Below are positions 21,725 to 33,934 of a stretch of DNA of 64,000 nucleotides, in pieces. Position numbers and translations under genes: made by a program. Position 1 is the first letter of the stretch; each line of letters starts with the position of its first letter. The DNA is from Pisaster brevispinus (lineage: Eukaryota; Echinodermata; Asteroidea; Forcipulatida; Asteriidae). Below the pieces are notes generated by a model. It did not search any database and was not told the origin of the DNA. It worked only from the letters and a program-made list of their open reading frames with translations. The DNA lies in the NCBI GenBank assembly GCA_023634235.1, contig JAMKCF010000013.1, forward strand, positions 16,493,705-16,557,704, in the 5' to 3' direction.

Positions 21725-22570
21725 TAAGGTCTAGTGAAGCAGTTATTTGCATCAAAAGCCTTCAAAGTTAACACATTTAATCGGTTGCCAAGTAATGCTA
21801 TTAGTATGACTTATTGACAATTGCAGCCAAAATCGTTTCTTTGTCATTCGTTGTAATCCTGAGTAAAGTTCGTTTATTTTGCCAGCTAATATTCCTTTTA
21901 GTTTCCCACCAACTGAACAGATCCCATTCACATAAAAACCAAATATCAGAGGTTGAAATTTGAAAGTCCAATAAGCACGACTATTAGAATCCGTGGCCAA
22001 TCACATTGAATATTTATGATCACCTTTCATTTGTTACCGTCTTTTGCATTATGATTGTCACCATCATGGATATTTGTCTTGTTTTTCGCAGCAATGGCTG
22101 GGCATTATTTTTCCCTGTATAAGATGGTAGAGGTAGCTTCACACTGTGGCCAGCCACTGTCATGCATAATTCATGGTTGTGGTTTGGTAGCAGGATGCCG
22201 ATGCACTCATGCATGCATAGACTTCATCAAAGTTGCTTTCAAGTTCTTACTGTATCTACAGCCTCACTACCACTATGGACAGCGCGCCGTATCGAGGCAC
22301 TGAATAACAATGCCGATTGGCTACAAAAAGCAAGGCATGCTGGGAAACAAATGGCGCAGCAAGATCGTTCACCCCTGGGAAAGAGGTTGCTGTATCTAGT
22401 TTACCTCTCCCCCATGGTTTCAATGTGCCTCAATTCATGCTCCAAAGAACACCAAAGTCTCGGGGAAAAGGTGCACCTTAAAAAAATGCGGGAAAGTAGG
22501 CCTACTTTTGGAAAAGTACATTTACTGAGTATGCAGGGCTCACATTGGTGTATGATGGGTAAAACACACA
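21725..22570. other. Unique sequence
   Basis: Moderately GC-rich around 22050-22560, with an ATGCATGCAT palindrome near 22210. Open frames of 82-158 codons run into the SINE at 22570 and show no domain. Confidence 0.4.
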
Positions 22571-22840
22571 TAGTCTTTATCCCCGGTGCAAACTTAACAT
22601 CCGCTGCTAAATATAGGCTGCATACTGCCTCTAGCTAACGGGCAAGCTCGGTGGTCTAGTGTTGTGACATCTGCTCTAGAATGGCAAAGGTCGTGGGTTA
22701 GAATCCCACCTGAATAATAATATGCCTGTGTAATTTTTTCACTGGACTCGGGAAAGTACTGAATGTACAGTACTTAGCACACGCTCATGTGTGGGTGAAG
22801 CGTAAATAACACACATTCACTCTACTTTTCTTATATCAGA
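22570..22840 (+). mobile_element. tRNA-derived SINE family S1, copy 1
   Basis: Contains an A-box-like GGTGGTCTAGTG and a B-box-like GTGGGTTAGAATCCCACC with tRNA-like spacing. A body reading TTTTTTCACTGGACTCGGGA (then AAGTAC) follows. The upstream segment from TTTATCCCCGGTGCAAA and the body are shared with 48642-48815. The exact tRNA parent is unclear. Confidence 0.75.
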
Positions 22841-24140
22841 AATTAATCTAAGAAAATGTCATTGAATTATCCCACCATGACGTCGAGAAAATGACATAAC
22901 TCCAAAATGTCAGAGAAATATAGCCACAATTTTCTCAAAATAACATCATTTGAGATTAAATAATTGTCCAAATGACTTACACCTGCACTCACATCAGGTA
23001 AAATTTTAAAGCAAACATTCTTAATCTACTTTGATAACAACGTAAATAATCTGCCTTAAGTTGTAGTTTGCTAAATAATAAAAACAAGATTGACAATCGG
23101 TTCTTTCGTAATGAAGATTGAAACTGTCAGAAGCTTCACAATTTTGTGTGAAACATTTCACAAATATTGAATGTTTTGATAAAGTGTTGATGATATTTGA
23201 TGAAAGTCTTATTTTTAATAGTGTAGGCCCTACACATTTCAAAATTTCAGTAGGCTTGTATTAGTCAGAGGTAATCCTCACTAATTCTTAATTAAGAATA
23301 ACACTAATTAGTATAAATTTTGACCCATCGTAAGGTGGTGTGTGAACCCACAAGATGTGACACAGTTCAGGCTTTTTCACAGGATATGCGTAGCAGCCTC
23401 TACAAACACCCCCTCTCCCATCCTGTCAGCATCCTGCCCCGAAGACGACAACCAAAACGGAAGCATTCATGGATTATTAACCAAACTGCATCCATTCATC
23501 ATGCGTTAGACATTGTGATGGCGCACAGAGGTGACAACTTGGAAACTGACACAGTATCTCGTTAAACACAAGCTGTCTGTTTTTCTCTTCACATTTTCTT
23601 CGCTGTTTTTGACTTTGTGTTTCGCCGGCCGGCCAGGCCTCGGCATATAGCCAGCAGATGTCTGTGTGGGGCGGAGGCATCTGTGGTAGTCATGGTCGAT
23701 TTGTGGCAGGCAGAGTTTGCTTTGATGCACCCGAGCAGTTTTCTGCCATCAGTGTGGCTGGAGTCATGCCCAATTGGCATTGATAAGAATGTCTGCCATG
23801 GAGAAAAACCGGTGGATGTCAGTTTTTGTATGTGTGATTTGACTCTACTCTCTCGCTCTGATTGAACGGGTCAAGCATTAATGTAATAGCTTCTGAGCCA
23901 TGTGTGGGAAGCATATCTTGCATTGCAATTGTCCTGTAGTATAGTGTCGAGTTGTTGGATGGTAATGAATTTAAATTTACAAGATCAGGACTTTTGCTTC
24001 AAAATTTATCATTTTTCTAAAAAAGTTTGCAAATCCCTGTTCAAGAAAATATTGTTTTTAAGCGATTTTGTTTAATGAATGCTTGATGAATGCATCAACA
24101 GGGTGCCAACCTTGGTTATAAAACAAAAATATCCTCCTGC
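22841..24140. other. Unique sequence
   Basis: A GC-rich patch at 23400-23700 includes CCGGCCGGCCAGGCC. No gene or repeat copy recognised. Confidence 0.4.
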
Positions 24141-24144
24141 AAGA

Positions 24145-24420
24145 AGGAGGTGGTCGGTCGGCGTAGTGATATCTTTCCTCGCCTTCCACCTCTTGGACCC
24201 CGGTTCATATCCCGCTGAGGGCACTATGTGGATTGGGTTTCAGTCCCGACCTGATATGCGTGGGTTTTCTCTTTGATAATTCTCTGTGGGGTTTTCTCCC
24301 ACATCTTCCTTGTCTTCTCTCCATGGGGTTCTTTGCTAGAAACGTGATTAAGTTTGCTTTTCTGAGAATCCTCAGCTGCTTCACAAACAGGCTAAATCGA
24401 AATGAAATGAAATGAAATCA
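24145..24420 (+). mobile_element. tRNA-derived SINE family S3
   Basis: The head has A-box-like TCGGCGTAGTGATATC and B-box CCGGTTCATATCCC. The body reads CACTATGTGGATTGGGTTTC (then AGTCCC...GTGGGTTTTCTC), a body I recall from widespread invertebrate SINEs. It ends in a (GAAAT)n tail at 24398-24419. Complete head-body-tail layout; only copy in the window. Confidence 0.8.
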
Positions 24421-24975
24421 GAAGAACAGAGGAGCTGTTGAGGGTGAGAAATGCAAAACATAATCTCTGTATCTGCTTATTGCTTTTATGCTTGATGCCT
24501 TTATTGCCTCCTGTTACTTTGTGTGTTGTTAAGATTAATACAATCTTACATGAGTCTTGGGCAAAACTAAATCATTGTATTTCATCTTGTCGTAAGTCCA
24601 TTGTGAACACTGTAACATTATACACGGCAATCTACTCTTCACAAGGAACGTTTATTTTTCCTCTGTGGTTTTAGAAACTGTATAAATAGTCCAACTTTGA
24701 AGAAACACCTCACAAAGGGATGGTGTACCATTGGCTTTTGATGAAGTCCATTTTAAACCAATGGTCCTCTTGAAACTCAATAAAAACTCACCAATAAAAA
24801 AAATTTCGAAGTAAAGAAACCACAAAAATATCACTCGAGGAAATACATTTTTTTAGACTTTGTTTTTGTATAGATGTTTTTATTATAAACTCAACTGTTT
24901 CACCTTCTTTTTGACTCTCATTGTTGTAGCCATTATTGTTCCTGTACACCATGCTAGTCTTGTTTGTATCCAAAT
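24421..24975. other. Unique sequence
   Basis: A+T-rich; nothing recognised. Confidence 0.4.
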
Positions 24976-24979
24976 ATTT

Positions 24980-25055
24980 TTGGGACCAATTTGGTCCCAC
25001 AATGCGTGAAGGAGACAACTCACAACGTTCGAATACGTGCAAGACTTTCAAGGTC
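24980..25055. mobile_element. Family C fragment, copy 5
   Basis: Contains GGTCCCACAATGCGTG and AACGTTCGAATACGTGCAAG, matching family C arms. No clear partner arm. Confidence 0.5.
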
Positions 25056-25059
25056 TGTT

Positions 25060-27460
25060 GGCAGCTTCCCCTATGAGTTGGGAAGACTTAGAACATGTCT
25101 TAATGTACAACTTGGTCCCAATATCAAAATTTGTTTAAGGATACATAATAAGAACGGAAAATTCTTGCAATCTGGGTAAAGTAGTTTACATGATATGCGA
25201 CAGGTATAGTGATGTGATTGTTCTGCAAATTGAACAAATTTGTGAGAACAATTTTCAAAAACAATGTTTTTATACTCGGTAGTTGAAATGCCTGCATTTT
25301 TAAAAATTCCTAACCTGAGAGTGTACCTTATCAGTTTATCCAGGAAACTGAATTAACCTGATCCCAAAAGTTTTCAGACTAACTTTCCTTTCTCATCCAT
25401 CCCAACTTTCGATGTGGGTTAATCAGATGAGGTACATAATCATACATATCTGATAGCTGGGGGCACCATCCTAATTTATTTATGGGATTGTTAGTGTATG
25501 CCTAGCCATTTCATTATGATTAATGGCCCATCCCGGGGATCTCATTTCAGCTGTGATGAGGTCCCAGTCTGACTAATGAGGTGTAGGAGTCGTGACTTGG
25601 TACTCTGCATGAATACCAAATAAGAATCCATGGGTCTCGGCTACAATGATTGTTCCCCTGGAATTGCACCTCCTCTCTGTAAATCACCTTTAAAAGTGTC
25701 TCCATGTACCGAAATTAATTTCTTCGCCTTGGAGTCCATTTTCACTGCAACTCCACTACATGAATACATTTATTGTGTTTTTAGTTTTTGGGGTTTTTTT
25801 TAGCGCTTTTTTTTACATATATTTTTTTTAGGGGGGTTGAGCTTTGAATACATTCATCCTCGGGACGATAAATTGTCAGAGGTAATATGCAGAAAGAGAC
25901 ACCTACTCATTAAATGATGCTGTGGAAGTTATTTCAGACTCAAGCAAATTAGAACAAATGTTCTGTAGTTTTCCTGTTTTAAAGATTTCAATCACTTTTA
26001 TGGAGACCGTGTAGAGTAAAGACTTAATTATCCCGTGTAATTCAAACATAAATTTAGATGTTAGATACCATCCAACCCCCCCAAACCCCCCCCCCCAAAA
26101 AAAAACCAGGAATGCGCTGGAATATCATCTCAACTTAGACCCACAGGCAAACCAGAAATGTTGGTGACAAAAGACTAAAATACACTCTGACATCGGCGCA
26201 TTCCATCTGGATGCTCTTCCCTCCCCCTTTCCAATGTTAACAACATAACTATATTCAGGTGTTCACGATATGTAGGGAACTAACTGCTGTTTAGAAGTGG
26301 GGTTTTTGGTGGGTTTTTTTGCAACGTCCCCATTGTACACGAAGGCGAAGCAAGGACTTCCTAACATCCAGATCCCTTTTGTGAAAACCCTCGGTTTCAA
26401 CAGATGGACACCCGCCCACACATGTCTCCATTTCCCTATAAGCTTTGAGAAAAATCTAAAGACAAAGACAAAGTGAACTTCTTCTTATTGGTTCGTTTTG
26501 AATGGAATGGTGGCAATATAGAAAGTCTTAAATACATAAGTAATGCTTAGGAAGTGACCCAGACTGCTGTCCTTTTTTTTTGTCAGATACTTTATATTCT
26601 TCAAACTGTAACTCTGCTGTTGACTTCTGTCAAAAAAAGATCTTTGGAGAATTCCTATAAGTGCCACTTTTAGGGCCTGTTAAAAAATGGTCAAGAGCTC
26701 AGGAATCTGTATCGAATTCCTCCTGTACTTTTCTTGAATGTTTGCTTTTCTGTGGAGGTGTGCTGTAGCTGTGAAATGGACTTTGTAGTAAAGGTATACC
26801 AGCTCTTTAATTTAAAAACGAGGTATTAAGTTTGAAACAGAAGCTGTTGTTTTCAGAAATGAACTATAATTGATGATCGTTACTCTCCACAGCAGCGCCA
26901 GACAAGGGGAAATTGCGTTAGATTCTCTAGTAGAAATGTCAACATGTCGGCCCCGTTGCAAATTAATGTTTGAAGTGGTGACGAGCATGGAAGAGGAGGA
27001 GCCGAGACAGATACCATCAGAAAAAGATTATCAGTTGTTCCCATAGCAACGCAATCATGAAAGCAATTAGAAGACGCCTCTGGGCCTAAAAGAAGAGATG
27101 AATAAAGTTGGGGTTTTCTTCAAGATGGCTGCCTAGGTTACCATTATCTGCCTGGAGGTACTCTCTTGACCCTTCCTCTGGAATTTCTTACTCCCAGTGC
27201 GTGGTGTAATAGATGGCTGAAGATGAAACCCAAGACGTGGTCACTTCTCCATGAAGTTCACCTCCCTGAGCATTCTCGGTATCATCAGGGATTAAACCCA
27301 CTCTCTCTCTCCCCCTCCATCTCCATCTCTCTCTCTGACATATCTGACATTTAATTGATTAATAACAGGTGGTTATGGTTTTACTTAATAAATAAGGGCA
27401 CTTTTTATTCTTAATAGAATTATAAAAGGAAAAGTGAATTAAAATCTGACAAGTTTTGTA
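25060..27460. other. Unique sequence with C-tracts
   Basis: The parts at 25400-25760 and 26860-27300 are less A+T-rich and repeat-free, so they are candidate regulatory segments. C7 and C11 tracts lie at 26076-26096, and a CT microsatellite at 27301-27338. One low-confidence exon-like frame is listed separately. Confidence 0.4.
26291..26455 (-). CDS. Possible terminal exon, unidentified
   Basis: On the minus strand the pyrimidine tract CACTTTGTCTTTGTCTTTAG is followed by 54 open codons and a stop. The frame begins IFLKAYREMETCVGGCPSVE and continues TEGFHKRDLDVRKSLLRL. No conserved domain was recognised and no upstream exon was linked, so this may be fortuitous. Confidence 0.18.
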   Translation of the reverse strand: MFLKAYREMETCVGGCPSVETEGFHKRDLDVRKSLLRLRVQWGRCKKTHQKPHF

Positions 27461-27464
27461 ATCA

Positions 27465-27587
27465 GGGCCCAATTTCATGGCTGTGCTTACCGTGAAGTTC
27501 TGCGCTTACACACCATAGAATGATGTGCTTTACGGGACTCTGTAAGCGCAGAATTCCGTGGTAAGCAGAGCCATGAAACCGGGGCCT
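27465..27587. mobile_element. Hairpin MITE family J
   Basis: A compact 123-bp foldback. The left arm is GGGCCCAATTTCATGGCTGT...TCTGCGCTTACA; the right arm is TGTAAGCGCAGAATTCC...GCCATGAAACCGGGGCC. The arms pair along almost their full length around a centre of about 30 nt. Its CCAATTTCATRG end is shared with the larger family K. Resembles a common echinoderm short repeat (recollection). Confidence 0.85.
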
Positions 27588-27839
27588 AAATTTGTTTTTT
27601 GTTGTGAAAATAGTTATGATATGTATGATTAGATAAAGCATCTCAAAAGGTAATCCTCCTCTGTCCATGCTTTAAAATTAAATAATCTCATTTAATGTAG
27701 AAAAAAATACTGTTACATCCCCGAGGTCAACTTTAAAACAATACTAATTATTATCATAGTATATTACTGGTAATAAAACCGAGGATGCTTCACTGTAGCT
27801 CGCGAGCCTGAAGAAACCTGTAAACGAGGATGCTTGCTA

Positions 27840-28082
27840 TGTGAACCAGAAAAACCCGGGTTAACCCCTATTCTTCCACAAGTGTTCTGGGTTCTTTTCC
27901 GTGCAGTACCAATCCTAGCACATGGGACCTACGGCTTAATGTCCCATCTGAAGGCAAAACCAATTATGGGGAAGTATCTTGCTCAAGGACACAAGTGCCA
28001 CAATGACACAACCGGGACTCGAACCCACGTTCTGCTGATCAGAAACACCAGAGCTTGAGTCCGGTGCTCTTAGTTGCTGTTA
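27840..28082 (-). mobile_element. tRNA-derived SINE family S2, copy 2
   Basis: The reverse complement contains B-box GTGGGTTCGAGTCCCGG followed by CACTTGTGTCCTTGAGCAAG and a long body. The body shares GTACCAATCC..CATGGG..CTTAATGTCCCAT with the copy at 33515-33765. Confidence 0.8.
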
Positions 28083-28084
28083 CA

Positions 28085-31000
28085 CTCCCATTTCTTTCTA
28101 CATATAATTGTGACAATTTTTGTTTGTTTACCTACCAAGACCTGCACCTGCAAGTATTAAACCTAAAATGTGAAAAATAATGCGTTAAAAATTTTGATTT
28201 ACCTTTTTGAGGGGACAGTGCCATTTTCACTTGTCATATTCCCTTTCTGAACTGTAGTGATAAGCATGGGTCCATACACACACTGAACTTGTCTTCGGGG
28301 TGAGGAATTTTGTTTTCTGTATTTCTATTTTACCTTCCAATTTTCCGACTTTCGTTGAATTGTGTTTCTGTTTCGTCAGCAGGTTGCGATGTGGTTGTTC
28401 ACTCGAAAAGAGCGATGGTTTTCAGATGGAGCTAGACAAACTACCTTTCTTTGTTCTTTATCCTGTGCTGACACTATTTCCTTTTCACTTTCAAGTCTAC
28501 ATCCTTTTCCCTCCGGAAGTTTCCCAACCCTGCCATTGAGACAGTTCTTTCAAAGAACGAATGAGTGATGCTCGCATGAGGAAGGGAAGGGGCCTCATCA
28601 CTTATTGTAAATTATTTATTTTATTCGTTTCAATAATCCGGACCATTTGTCTGGGCCTATTGCTTTTGACAAATTGTCTTTGAATACTGATAAAAAGTGG
28701 TTGTAAACACCAGCTGAAATTAACTAGTGGAAAGAACTCTCTTGTGGAATTATTAATAAAGTTATGACTAATGTGGACATGTCTCAAATTGTTTTCCTTA
28801 ACAAACTTTGGACGCATTACTCATATTTTACCGGCAGTGTTATTTGGCTTTGACATTTTTTTTATACATCAGTGTGATGATTCATACTAGAAATAGGGGG
28901 GGGGTGGTGCAAGTTTTCCAAGATTTGCAAATATCGTATTTTCTGTCATCAGCTCACAGATTGGTCATACCACCGCAATAGGCACATACTGTTCTAAATA
29001 CGGTAATAAATCTCTTCAGAAACTTTAAGTGATTAATCAGTCTTCAGAATTTCAAGAGTACTATTCTCTTTCAGCCCACCCATAAGAGAATTGTGTTACC
29101 AACCTTGCTGTGGATGGACTACCCCTCCCCCTTCCCTTTCTTGGTTGTCAAATTAGCTCAGCAATTCTAAATAAATGAAGACTCTTCAGAATTGTCCCAC
29201 ACCACCATGAAGTCTCCCAGACAGTTTAATATGAGGAACAAGAAATCATCTGTTTGCCTCACGTTAGTGTTTACAAGCAATCAAAGTCGACTACATACGT
29301 CGCCGTAATTGCTCCTCACTGCCTGTGTCGTCGGATGAGCCCATAACCTTTGAAAGCCTCATAACTTATCTATGGCCTAAATCTGTGATTACTTGATGAT
29401 TTCTACCCTCCCTGCTGTATACCCTCCTTTCCCCTTTCTTCCCTCTAGCAAGGAGAAATTATTTACAAAGACGGAGTCATAACATCCCTAAAATGGCCCT
29501 CCAACAAGGCTCAGTGCTGGCTTGGTGTTTGCCCACACAATTTGATGTGTTCTGAAGTACATGGTGATGCAGTGATCGAGACCGTATCAGTAAACAGACA
29601 CAACCAGATCCCATCCCCTCAGAGGCAGCATTACTGCAGTCTTTTAAGGCAACTGCTCGACTAAGTGCCATGGTTTAAAAGGCAATTCGGGAGATTAATT
29701 TCTACTTTTCTAGCCAGTGATACCCTCTTTGGAAAGCTTAGCTGTGTAAATACAAGTACATGTGAGCCTGCAAGTTCGTTGAGGAGGGACACAAATACTA
29801 AGCAAAGTTCAAACTATTATTAGAAGTTTTTTATGATTCTCCTCACAGAAGTCAGTAATATCACAGACTCAACAAAATAGGAAACTGTAGGTTTTGGGTT
29901 GGGTTTTTTTTACTGGGAAAGCATTAATATCCTAATATTCCTCTGGAAGATCGGTACGGGTATATTCATTGAGCTACAAGATTAAAATAATTAAAAAAAA
30001 AAAAAATTCTGCAATATTTACATACAATTTTTGTTGGTTGTTGTTCTTATTATCTAATTCAGCAGCTCAAACGATAATAAATTATCTCCAATGCCGCCTT
30101 CCTAATTATTTAACCTGGGGAAAAAATACATTTTATAAATAGCATTACGTTTGGGGGGCACCAAGCTTTGATGCAAGGGTTTGATATGTCGACATGTTCC
30201 CCAGATTGCAGACAAATATTTATTTATGCTTCTCTCCCTGTTGTTTGAGTTGGAGGGGATTGGGATAAAATTAATTCAGTATTTTTCATTTAGTTTTGAT
30301 GGATAATTTATATAAGACCTTCACACTAACTTGTTCCAAGATGTTAAAGTTCTTAACGTGGGACAATACTTTATTTTATAAAAAGGATTATTAATTCACT
30401 TTAGTTGAAAGTTGAGACAGATATAATAATCTAATTGATCTGTTTTGGGCTGAGCTAGGAAAGTTTGTTTTTTAATACTTTCTTTTCATCTGTAATTCCT
30501 GTCATTCTATGTCATAAGTTTAAAATGATAACCAGATGATACAGAAATAACTGCTTTAAAGAGAAAGGGATTTAATAACAATCATAATAATAATATGTTT
30601 GTAGACACTAATGTAGCTGTAATTGGAACACGACATTCATGCGAGACTTGACACGTTTAAAGTTTCAGCGTAACAGCGTAGCTGTGACATCTCCAGGGAA
30701 AGGGCCACCAGCAGGCCCAATTGCTCTATTTTCCCGCAACCAATAAAAATGACATCAGTTATTGAACATTTTGAAGGAAAAAATGAAAGTGAATTTGACT
30801 TTTTAGAATGCAGTTTCTTCAGCTATCTTGGAACTATTTTCCCCCTCAAAGTATCAAGAATCATAATAGCTATAAGATATGGACTTGAGTGTGGTGCACT
30901 AAACATGTATTTATTGTATTTTTTGTAATGCACACTCGGGGCACATGGGTAGTTTAAAATATCCCACTCATCAATTAATTTCCATACATAAACTGAATGT

Positions 31001-33510
31001 ATTTGTCAGACGCTTATCTATTTATCTTTATCTTTCTGTATAGTCTAAAAATGACAGATGCTTTTAGGCTGGGATGCTTGTTGATTATGTGCAGTGGAAT
31101 AAATCAGACATTTTCAACAGGGGGCAAGCAGGGGGCAAATACATAGTTGGGAGTGGTGCCATTTTATGTACTAAACCATTCATTTAGTGTGGGTTTTTTT
31201 CTCACTGGGGGGGGGGGGGCAAGAGTGGGGGCAAGGGTTATGAGTGCTGCCCCCTTTTGATGTTCATGCCATTGTTCATTTTGATACAGTTTGTTGAGTA
31301 TTGTGTTTTGGTTAATTCTTAATGTTTATGCCTGGTAAAGATTGTGAAAAATTCAGTGACCTTGTGCGACTGGATGGATCTGATGCTGAAATAGCATGAC
31401 TGTGTTGGGCTTACGTTTATTTCCTTGTCACCATTATTTTCGTTTTTTATTCTGTGAATATCATGGGTGTGCAAGTAAACACATCTTAGAAAGATTTCAA
31501 TTGTAATCATACAAAGATATTGAAGACATTTTTTTATTGTTCTGTGCTATCATCAAGATATCTTGCTTTATGCTGCCATTTTACTTTCATTCTGTGGAAT
31601 GAAACTGAGACTGGAAGGGGAGTCATCTGGTGCCTTTAGCAATGCTGTGTTAGTTGGTAGTACCCCCAAAGCAAGGATCAGTCTAAGAGTCTAATAATAC
31701 TAAGGGTTTATCGCACTAATGATAAATCACATCTTATTCACCGAACATCATAATACACAAATGCCATCTAAGGTCAATCCATATAAATCCACTCAATTGT
31801 GATTGCGTCTGTTTCCTTTAAAGACATGTATTTCCATTGGATGTTCATCATTAATCCCACAGGGGAATATCAGAAGGAGGTCAGAAAACCCATTTCAAGA
31901 TCCTAATGTTGAATTCCCAGACACTATGATCTACTTCAGAGAGATTCAGCAGAAAATCCTGTATCATTTCATGGATGAGTGAAAGAATGACCTCACTAGG
32001 TTGGTATAATTTAGTCATTAGTGCTTTATAAAATATGTATTGAAGTCGTCTTCTGACACTTTCATATCAAGGGGAGATTGTTTTCTGCGAAATTATGAAA
32101 ATATGCAATCAGAAGGTGTCAGCAATAGCCTTTAGGGTCTTGAACCTAAAAGTGCTCAAGATGGCTGCATAATTATTATATTTCCTGTGTTCCCATCATT
32201 AATCAAACCAACAACATTAAAAAGGTAGGAGGAAAGTGCATGCTGTTATGACACATTTGTTCAATGTTGTTGCAGTTTTCAGTTCAAATGGTTTGTATAC
32301 TTCTTCTTAGTTTCAGGGATGTAGTTTTGTTTCAGCGAAGGGAAATGGCACATAATATATCTACAGCTGGGTATGGTGAGCATGCAGAGGTAAGGTCTTG
32401 AGTTCAGTCATAGTCTCGGAACAAGTCTCAGGACCACTTTTAGTCTCTCTTCTCTGGATCAGAAATGATTCTTGGCTTGGATTGAGAGCTTATCAAATCC
32501 ATTTTTTGTGTGTATCTCTTGCAATTACATTTCTACATTTACGAAATTGGATATTATTAAGAGTTTTAAATTAAGCTCTCTTGATCTCATGCTCCCTTTC
32601 ATCACAAAGTTTGGTTTTGTAATAACAATGAAAAAATATGCAAATTTTGATGAATATTTGTTGCTGGTTTCTAATCAATCAGTTACAAAAAGAGGGAACT
32701 ATTTATGTTTGTATCAAACAGTTTTCAAAGTTAATTGCATTTTCAAAGAAAAGATTCCAATTTTACTCGTTGTTTTTACCAGCAGATGAGCAGTTTCTAT
32801 TACTGGTTACAAAGTGTCACAAGAGGGCTCCCTCTCTAGCAACCACAATTTTACATTGCTGTTGTCCCAAAGTGATGTACTACCTTGCTTGTGACTGCGT
32901 GATCTGTCTACATTGGGTGAGTTCTAAAAGATTCTGTACTTTTCTTGTTATCGATTCTTCTTTTCTGCTTTTATCTTTGGGCACTTTTCAAAGTTTGTTA
33001 CCTGTTAATGTCATTTGTTTTGAAGTAAAAAGTAGATTGGCAAGTGTTGTAAAACGTTTTTGAAAATGTGTTTGTCACTTGGACTTTGAAAGTTTTTTTA
33101 CATCTTGTCCATGACCAACTGAACTGATCAAAACATTGATGGGTGCCCTTTTTTTTTCCTCAAGGTACATTTTTTCTTTCACACTTAAGGAACACATTTT
33201 AATTGAATCATTTTTGTTGGTGATTGAGTGATAGTTTTGATGCTGGAAAATATTTAAAGCCCCACATGAAGAAAACAAATAATAAAAGGAAAAGGTTGCA
33301 CAAAAATAAATTCTATTTAAAACTTACAGAAATTATATATATTTTAATTTTATGTACACAAACTCTTATTCTGTGAAAAAGAGATTTAGTTCCTGAGAAT
33401 TAATCAATGGCTTAAAGATTAGTATCGTTTTTATTATTGTATATTTCTGGTATTGAGACCAAGGATGCCTGAGGAAACTTGTAGGACAAGGGTGCTTGAA
33501 AAAGCTATGC
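28085..33510. other. Long unique, repeat-poor stretch
   Basis: No family with another copy in the window. Contains a G9 tract at 28896-28904 and a G13 tract at 31207-31219, with GGGGGCAAG repeats nearby (31120-31240). Less A+T-rich patches lie at 29100-29690 and 31830-32260. No defensible exon. Confidence 0.4.
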
Positions 33511-33514
33511 GAAG

Positions 33515-33765
33515 CAGAAACACTGGGGTTAAACCCTACTCTTCCACAATTAGTGTTCGTTTTAGGTGTTTTTTTTGCACTACCAGTTGTAGTGCATGGG
33601 GGCCTAGGACTTAATGTCCCATTCAAAGTACAAAGCAATTATTTATGGTAAAGTATCTTGAGCAATGACACAAGTGCCAAGACCAGGACTCGAACCCACA
33701 CTCTGCTTGAGTCCAGTGCTCTACTTAGTCTTAGTCTTAACTGCTCAGCCACAACATGCCACAGA
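33515..33765 (-). mobile_element. tRNA-derived SINE family S2, copy 3
   Basis: Opposite-strand B-box GTGGGTTCGAGTCCTGG, then CACTTGTGTCATTGCTCAAG (an inverted GAGCAA variant) and the shared body ACTTAATGTCCCATT. More degraded than copy 2. Confidence 0.75.
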
Positions 33766-33932
33766 CGATACAATTTACATAATGCGAAACTGAGCACAAC
33801 GAAATGGTGCTTCCCAGGATAAGGTTACCAGCCAAAGTACCATCTCACATTTACATCTGTGACTGGTACTCTGCTTATTTTTGCTTGGTAAAAAAGTTTT
33901 TAAGCAACATTTTCTGCTGCAAAGCAGATCTT
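33766..33932. mobile_element. Family K element, copy 2 (partial)
   Basis: Matches the interior of 57835-58034. Both contain GAGCACAACGAAATGGTGCT or AAGCACAACTAAATGATGCT, then AGGTTACCAGCCAAA, GTGACTGGT and CTGCTTATT. Directly follows SINE S2 copy 3. Confidence 0.65.
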
Positions 33933-33934
33933 TG

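Noticed and set aside
21211..21774. Longest open frame (187 codons, minus strand)
   Set aside because: It runs antisense through the LINE 3' tail and the CRE/YY1 module, has a low-complexity K/N/I-rich middle and no domain. Not a gene.
22162..22638. 158-codon plus-strand frame
   Set aside because: Its 3' end runs into SINE S1, there is no recognisable domain, and an overlapping frame exists on the same strand.
26990..27082. Minus-strand acceptor CATCTCTTCTTTTAG with two alternative open frames
   Set aside because: Two different frames are both open, which argues for chance. No donor or family favours either.
32783..32916. Plus-strand 134-nt stretch with acceptor TTTTTACCAG and donor GTGAGT
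   Set aside because: Splice sites look good, but the frame is open well beyond both, the peptide is Cys/Leu-rich without a recognised family, and no other exon on this strand connects.
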